Origin: Ophiosphaerella korrae
Lineage: Eukaryota; Ascomycota; Dothideomycetes; Pleosporales; Phaeosphaeriaceae
Reading direction: 5' to 3'
DNA: 64,000 nucleotides
NCBI GenBank assembly: GCA_028456385.1
Contig: JALNQF010000006.1
Location: 532,273 to 596,272, forward strand
Made by a program: the position numbers and the translations under genes. The notes under the pieces are model-generated. The model was not told the origin of the DNA, made no database searches, and was given only the letters and a program-made list of their open reading frames with translations. Each line of letters starts with the position of its first letter. Positions within the stretch are counted from its first letter, which is position 1. Of the stretch, positions 56,705 through 64,000 are shown piece after piece.

Positions 56705-59700
56705 AAATTTGATGAGATTTGGATATACAATAGATTAGATAGATCTACATTAACGCCTATTATAGCCTTGTTTATAACACTTGCTATACGTTAGTAGTGC
56801 TCTTGTTCGTGTAGGAGTAGGCCTACTTTAATCACCCTCTTAGACACCTATTTAAGCCTCTACTATTAGCGCGCAGCCTTCCTAGGCCTAGAGAACGCCT
56901 CCTTAAGCTATATACTATCTACGCTATTAACATTTATATCTCTAGTATTAATTTAACGCACGTAGCTTTATATTCTCCTTAGTAAGGATTATTACTAATT
57001 ATATAGTAAGTTAATAGCCTTTTATAAGCTAGCTAATTACGTAGCTTATAAGACTCTAAGACTAGTAATAGAGTAAGTCTTTTATAAGCTAAGCTTATTA
57101 ATAGAGCTACTTAGTTGTACGTAGAGTCTTAGCTATCTATAGCTCTAATCTAGCGATATCTATCTTTAGAGGAGATAGCATTCTAATAATAGTAAGAGAT
57201 AATAGGACGTACTCTAGACTATATAGGATAAGCCTAGTTACAAGAAATCTAGCTCTAATATTCTCTTCTAATATATAAATATATATAGAGGAAGTTAAGT
57301 TTAGTAACGTAATATACTCTATACTAAGTAAGCTTAGATACTTTATATCTATACGCTCTCTTAAGAAGAGAGAAGTAGCTAATATTAAGAGGTTAGAGAA
57401 AGTATAAAGTATAAAATAGTATATAGAGAGTAATAATTATATTCTCTATATAGAAGTAATTAAACTTAGGTATAGTATAGCTACTATAGCTATTAAAGAT
57501 AAAGAGTCTATACGCGCTTAATATATAAGAGTAAGTTTATCTATTAAAGTACTTTACTTACTTAAGCTTAAAGCTATTATCTAACTAGCTATTATTACTT
57601 ACGCTAATTACCTAGTTAGGTAAGAGGTTCTAATACTAGCTAGCTTAATAGAGCTTACTAGATAAGATAATAAATAGAGAGATACTCTAGCCTAACGCGT
57701 TAATATTCTTAATTATTATAACCTACTTATAATTACCTAGCTAAATAATAGTTACGCGTCTAATTATATTAGTATTAAGAGGTAGCTAGAAGATAATAGT
57801 ACTTGCTATAGGCTATAAGAGATAGTAAAGGAATAATAGGTAGTATTAAATAGTACTACTAGTATCTAAAGGAGAATAATACTTACTTTACTCTCTTTAT
57901 AAGTATTAAGCCTTTTATACGCCTATATAGTATATTAACTTTACTTTAGACTATAACTATATAATATTATAATCTTTAGTATATTAGCTCTACCCCCTTA
58001 ACTTGTACTAGAGTTTATAAAAGTCTTAAGTATTTAGAGAACTTTTATTATAGAACCTCTCTCTCTAGCTAGTATTTTTACTAGCTTTTTAAAGTGTAAC
58101 CTTAATAAAAACCCTAAACCTTTAGGAAAAAAGGAGAAAAGAGTATTTACGTACCTTACGCGCTATACTTATACGTTAGGCGTATTATTATTATTATACT
58201 TATATATAATATTCTATTTATATTTTAGTAATAAGTAAAAGATTATTACTTACGTAATTGTATTTACTTTTAGTAGCGCCTATATAAAAATTATTTTTCT
58301 TTTATAATTATTTTACTTATCCTCTTATTAACTATAGTATATACTTAACGTATACGTAGTATACGTTTAGTAATTATTACTATAGTTTACTATCTTTACC
58401 TAAAGTTTATTAAGAAGAGTAATATCTATTAAGCTTAGCCTTTTAAGTAGACTATAGACACTAAGCGCGCTAACTATAATACTTTATATACTACTTACCT
58501 ACACTATACTTAAAGTATTATTAACTAGAAAGAAGTTTATAATAAGCTAGAAGAATATTACTACTAATATTATTTCTTTAGTAATTATAGTAGCTACGCT
58601 TTAGTAACTATAAGATATACTCTTTATATACGCTTTAACTAATATAAATAAGTACTTCTTATACTTAATAAGTATATTAATTGTCTTTATAAGCTTTATA
58701 ATATATATAATACTACTATATCTAATACTAGCGCTTCTAAAACTAACTTAGAAGTATACTATACTAGTATTAAGCTTACTTATACTTAGTATACCTTTAA
58801 CTTAAAGCTATTAAACTATAGGCACCTTACTACTTATAGAGGTACTCTTTTAGAAGTACTTACTTAAACGCTTATAACTACGCCTTAATTTTTAAAACTT
58901 ATTTTAACTAAGTAGTATAGCTTTATAGCCTAGTAAAGAGGTTTAGTTAAAGTTTTAATAGAAATTTTAAGCTATCTTTACTCTATTATATATTTACTTA
59001 TACTACGCCTATATAGTATATACTAACTACTTTTTAGGCTTACTATAGTAACTCTTCTATAAGATAAGCTAATAATAACAATAATAATAATAAGGGTAGT
59101 AATAAAGAAGAAGAAAAAGAAGAAAAAAAGAGGAAGAAGAGGTAGTAGAAGAAGAAGAGGTAGAAGAAGAAGAAGAAAAAAAAAAGAAGAAAAAAAAGAT
59201 AAAGTAGAGAGTTAAGATATTTTACTTTTAAAAAGTAGGTAAGATATAAGTAGATAGTAGTTTAGGCTTATTTAATAAGTAAAGAAGAAATAGTTTATAG
59301 TATAATTATTTATTTTTTATATATATAGATACCTAGCTATAGAGCTAAAAGTTAGATTATATAGTTTACTTTATAAGTACGTTTTAAATATATAAATTAT
59401 ACTTTCTATATATGTTTTAATTATAAAGTACTTTAAGCTAAATTAAAATCTATAGTAAGAGTCTATATATCTTAGGATTTATTATATCCTTTTTATCTAA
59501 AGAGATACTTTAGTTATTTTTTTTTTTACGTTTCTTTAAGATTCTTTTAACTTTCTATACTTTTTCTCTTTTTTCTATTACTTTAAGTAGCTAAGTATTA
59601 TCTTTTATACTTAATTAAAGTTTTTATTTCTTAAGAAAAAAATATAAAATACGTTATAAATATAATAATAAGGTAGTAAGAGTAAGTAGTATACCTATAT

Positions 59701-62700
59701 TCTTACTACGTTTTATACTTAAAATAGTCTAATAAACTTATCTAATAGCTTTTTATATAGTTAGTAAGTAAAGCTTAAGTTTTTTATACTTAGTAGAACT
59801 AGCTCTCTTTTTCTAAAAACTTCTAGTTTATATTTACTATTATAGTACTATTCTTAATATACTTATACTTTCTATAAAGACTTTATAAGTATTACTTATA
59901 TACTATATATATACTTTACTTTTTAGATAGTATCTAGTACCTCTTCTTCTAGCTTACTATCTTTAGGTAAGTATGTAAAGATTAGGTACTTACCTAGTAT
60001 AGCGTAAAAGAGTATTATCTTTATTTTTTTTATAAATTAAGTTATTATATATAAATTATACTATTTTTAGTAAAGTAACCTAATTATCTTAATTCTTTAT
60101 TATAAAGATTCTTAAATACTATTCTAGAGTCTAATTTTATTATTTAGTTTACTTATTAGTCTATAAGTAAAAAGCTATACTTAGCTTACGCTTTACTTAT
60201 AGTTAGTAGTATATTTCTACCTAAAATTTTAAAGTAAAGATTAACTCTTAGTCTAATATAATACCTTTTTATATCTTATAGTTTAAGATAATATTATTAA
60301 AGTATACTTCTATAAACTATTACGCGTTTTACTTTTTATATACTAGAATATAGATAGCTATCTTATATAAGTAGTCTACTATTACTAGTATTATATTATA
60401 TACGTACTCTAAGCTATTTTTTAAAGGTAGAAGGCCTATAATAAAGTCTAGAGAGACTTCTTTAAAAATATTACTTAGGATTAGTAAAGAAGATAATTCT
60501 CTATATTACTTATACCTTAGTACTTTACTTTACTAGTATATTATATAGGTCTTTATATATTCTTAAATATTTTACTCTATTAATAGCTAGTAATAGTACT
60601 TTATAATTAGCTTAAGTATTCTATATATACTAAAGTAGCTAGCTATATATAAGTTATAATACTAGAGTAAAATTTCTTACTTAATAGTAAGTTCTTCTAG
60701 AATATATACTCTACTTTTATATTTTAAAACTTTTTTATTATCTAAGTACTATACTTATACTTTACTACTATACTAAGTACTTTTAACTTTTATTAAACTT
60801 TTTACTTATACTTATATAAAGGTATCTCTTTACTATAGTCTATATAAAGTTATTAGAAAAGCTTTAGACTCTACTAATATAGGTTTACTACTAACTAACT
60901 TTCTAGCTATTAAGTATAGTATATATAGTATATATTTTATAGTGCTAGTAGTAAGAGTCTTTTTAGTACTATAGTCTCTAGCCTTATATATCTTATATAC
61001 ACTTTCTAAGCTTAGCTTAGTTATAGATCTTTTTACTTTACTAGTTATTCTTACTCTAGCTACTAAGCTTACTAGTTATAATTTCTCTTAGAGAGTAGGT
61101 AATAAGTATACTAGTAATAAGTTCTCTTACTTATAGTTATATCTTCTTAAAAGGCTATCTATAGAGTTTAGCTTACTAGCTTAGTATTTTACTTTAAAAT
61201 TAAAAGCTCCTAAGTATATAGCCTAGTATACTTAGCGTAGGTTTAGCTTATATATAATACGTATTAAGTATAAGTTATTATAATCTATAAGTACTTAAAT
61301 TATATACTATATACTTTTAAGGTAGTATCTCTACTATTTAAAATTATAAATAATAGTATAAAGTTTAGTTTTATATATTTTATAGTTTAGTTCTACTTTT
61401 TATAGCTTTTTAGAAGTAAAAGTAACTAGATACTATTTCTTATCTATATAGAGCTAGGATAAGATCCTAGAGATTATAAAGGTTAATATATCTATCTCTA
61501 AGTAAATAGGTAGTACTAAGTTATAGTAGTATAAGATAGGTATACTTATAAAGTATACTTTAAGTTGTTTAAAAGCTTTTTATACTATACTAAGCTAATA
61601 GAATTCTTACTTCTTTTTTAATAAGTTTATAAGAAGAGCTATTTTATAAGTATACTTTTTAATAAATCTTTAGTAGAAATTTATAAAACTTAGAAATAAC
61701 TATAGTTTTTTAATACTTATAAGCTCTAGCTATTATATAATAGTCTTAATATACTTAAGTTTAGTGTAGATACTATACCTTATAATAATAAAGCCTAGAA
61801 AATATACTTTATTAGATATAAAGGTATACTTCTTTAGGTTTATAAAGAGTTCTACTCTTCTTAGTACTACTAGTATTATTAGATTTAAGGGAGGTTATAG
61901 TAGTTTAATAAAAAGGCTTTTTTATAATAGCTATATAAGGGCCTAGCTAGAGAGGGCTACTAGAGCTTTTAGAAAAGCCCTTTTTTAGTTAGTTACTTAT
62001 AACTTAAAAGTACTAGGTATAAACTAGAGTAAGAGAAGAGTTAATTTATTAATCTCTATCTATCTCTAGCCCTACGCTCTATCTATATATCTATAATGTA
62101 GTAGTCTTAGCTAGGTCTCTTAAGATAGTAGTAAGCTTAGATCCTTAATACTCTTTCTATTAAAGTACTAGTTTCTTTATTATATCTATTATACTAACGT
62201 AGTCTTACTCTTTATATATAAGATTCTTTATTTAATTCCTTTGTTTATAAAGGTTAAGGCTATAGTATATTTAGCTATAGTAGGAGTAGTAGCTTAGTAA
62301 TTGTTACGCTCGTGCGCTAAGCTAATTAGATTGTTATACTAGCTTAAGTAGCTAATTAATAGATTCTAGGTATACCTAGAATCTATTACGCCTCTCTACG
62401 TATATATAATCGTATATCTAATTACGTATTATATATCTAATTGTATAACTTATCTAATATACTCCTTTAGGTTAGTAACTTATTAGTAAACTAGATATTT
62501 ATAAGGTAAGTATAAGATTTTTAAGGTAGTCTTAAATTTTATTAAGAGGTACTTTATATATTGTTTAGTATTCTATTACTTTAACTAGTCTAAGCTAATT
62601 TAAGAAGCTTTCTTATTTATTTACTAGTAAAACTTTTATAAAGCTATCTACTATTATCTCTATTAATAGAGTATATTCTACTTTAATTTAGCTAGTAGAG

Positions 62701-63725
62701 ACCTCTTATCTTAGCTAATAATTTTAGATATTAACGTGTTAAAGCTTAGTTTATAGCTTAGCTAGTTCTTTAGTAATAAGCCTAATTATTTAAGTATTAT
62801 TATACTAGATAGTAATATAGTTTATAGAGAGCTTAACGTATAGTTTACTATAAAGCTTTAATATAAAGATTACTTCTTTTACTACTTATAATAAGGCTAG
62901 TAATTTAGCATTAGTTATAGAAGTAGTAACTATATCTTACTTATTTACTCTCTATATAATAAGCCTATTAAAAAGTTTAATTATATAGCCTTAAGAACTC
63001 TTTTAATTTATAGTATTGTTAGTAAAGGAGGTATTACTAGTAACTTGTAATAAGTTACTTCTACCTAACTAGAGTACCTTCTATCTTATATAAGAGAGGT
63101 ATATAAGTACTTAATTAGTAGCTTTATAGTAAGTAGTACTTAGGTTTATAAAAAATTAAGCTAGTTATAATATAGTAAAAGCTATATCTAGCTAAGTAGT
63201 TATAGTAGCAAATAGAAGTAAACTAATTTTACGCTAGTATTTGTTAATCTTAGATAGTATTACCTAACTAGTATAGGCCTTAAGTTTAGTAGTAGCTATA
63301 GGTATATTATAATAGATGTATAGCTTATCTACAAGCTAACCTATCTTGTTAATATATACTACCTATAGTAGTTAAATTATATATTACTCTCTATCTTAAA
63401 TTACTTTAATACTAAGAAACTATTAGAGGTCTAATCTTTTAGTAATACTATACTTCTCTTTTAGAAAATTAGTTACTTACTATACTTCTTTAGTCTTTTA
63501 CTTATTATATATAATAATAATATTATTTACGTAGTAGAAGATAATAATTCTATCTTTAACTATATAGTATAGTTCGTGTAGTACTATTTAAAAGCTTATA
63601 GCTTTAAGTATAGCTATAAATTTTCTATACTATAGGAGAGGTAATATCTAGAGACTATATAGGGCTTTTTAGACTTAGAAGATTATACCTTTCTTTTAGT
63701 ATCCTTTTAGTATTCTTATATAGAT
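56705..63725 (-). mobile_element. RIP-destroyed Ty3/Gypsy LTR retrotransposon block
   Basis: At about 56.7 kb the composition switches to extreme A+T, with TA and TTA/TAA runs, few CpA/TpG, and no long open frame on either strand, the hallmark of saturated RIP. On the minus strand near 61810-61250 a Gypsy-type order is still readable through stops: YFLGFI (connection after the RT palm), a thumb segment, then RNase H wording VTFTSKKL..VELNYKIY..L.TII, matching the (P)VAF.SRKLS.AE.NYEI..KELLAI pattern. Integrase and Gag should lie left and right of this but are not recognisable. LTR boundaries were not found. A purine-rich (GAA)n stretch lies at about 59098-59205. Confidence 0.75.
59098..59205. 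repeat. (GAA/GAAGA)n purine-rich low-complexity tract
   Basis: About 100 bp of almost pure A/G on the plus strand inside the AT-rich block, mainly gaagaag and aaaaaag motifs. Confidence 0.85.
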
Positions 63726-64000
63726 TTCTTAGTCTATTACTATAGTAGGGTGACACGAAAAAAAAGCCTAAAAAAAAGTTATAGTTTTCAACTAGTAATA
63801 ACTCTACGAATATAATAGCTAAAAATATAAGCGAACATAAATCCTAAAGAAAATATTAGGGTCTATATTTTAGTCTACTACGATTTTTGATTACTAAGCG
63901 GATACGATCTAGGATTTAAACTGTTTCGAGGACTTTTTTTTAAGCTAACTTTAAAGCTTAATAATTTTTTATTTTTAGTATCTTTTTCTATTATTTTTTA
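63726..64000. other. Edge segment of different texture
   Basis: From about 63750 the sequence regains some CpG/TpG (gtgacacg, acgatttttgattactaagcggatacgatctagg) and A/T homopolymers, unlike the RIP-saturated block to its left. It may be another element or an LTR edge. Too short to assign. Confidence 0.35.

Noticed and set aside
57200..63700. Long non-coding RNA, centromere or rDNA spacer
   Set aside because: RNase H and RT wording on the minus strand and RIP texture point to a mutated retrotransposon; there is no satellite periodicity.
1..64000. tRNA or rRNA genes, telomeric TTAGGG arrays
   Set aside because: I looked for cloverleaf-type GGTTCGAATCC boxes and TTAGGG/CCCTAA runs and found none convincing.

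Overview
This window is chromosomal DNA of a filamentous ascomycete (Pezizomycotina). The signs are short spliceosomal introns of about 42-125 bp with GTAAGT/GTATGT-type donors and CTAAC/CTGAC branch sites, HET and NACHT/NB-ARC proteins typical of fungi, and heavy repeat-induced point mutation (RIP: CpA to TpA and TpG to TpA). Family resemblance suggests a dothideomycete, perhaps Pleosporales, but that is inference. Exon joins and coordinates were derived by hand.

Layout. 1-8.4 kb: the 5' half of an MpaB-like (DUF2236) oxygenase gene running off the left edge, a secreted six-cysteine protein interrupted by TGA, a J-domain/coiled-coil/zinc-ribbon protein, and long gene-poor stretches. 8.4-10.1 kb: an intact three-exon MFS sugar transporter. 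11.5-17 kb: a broken F-box/ankyrin gene, a RIP-degraded Tc1/mariner transposon, an intact F-box-like/ankyrin gene and a zinc-finger relic. 18.6-29.2 kb: two acidic unknown genes, both broken, a fungal PD-(D/E)XK nuclease-like gene followed by a decayed kinase gene, and a short gene cut by two TAG codons. 29.6-35.8 kb: a decayed unknown gene, a ferric reductase pseudogene and a MADS-box-like gene broken at a CAA repeat.

37.3-51.1 kb is the most striking part. It holds a RING-patatin phospholipase gene (one TGA, one T8 slip), a stray TPR fragment, and a head-to-head pair of NOD-like receptor (NLR/STAND) genes sharing about 706 bp of upstream DNA. On the minus strand is HET-NB-ARC-TPR; on the plus strand is HeLo-like-NACHT-ankyrin. 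Each is cut by a nonsense codon where the nucleotide-binding part meets the sensor repeats. The ankyrin array (about 33 units of 99 bp) is riddled with RIP stops, yet its reading frame closes exactly on the last stop.

51.7-56.1 kb: a sirtuin relic, an uncharacterised three-exon gene, an SGNH/GDSL hydrolase with an in-frame TGA and a LaeA-like methyltransferase fragment. From about 56.7 kb to the end the sequence switches abruptly to an extremely AT-rich block, a RIP-destroyed Ty3/Gypsy retrotransposon (minus strand; RT and RNase H still recognisable). The window thus looks like an accessory, fast-decaying segment beside an AT isochore, where RIP appears to have leaked into neighbouring genes: most nonsense codons are explicable as a C-to-T change in CAG, CAA or CGA.
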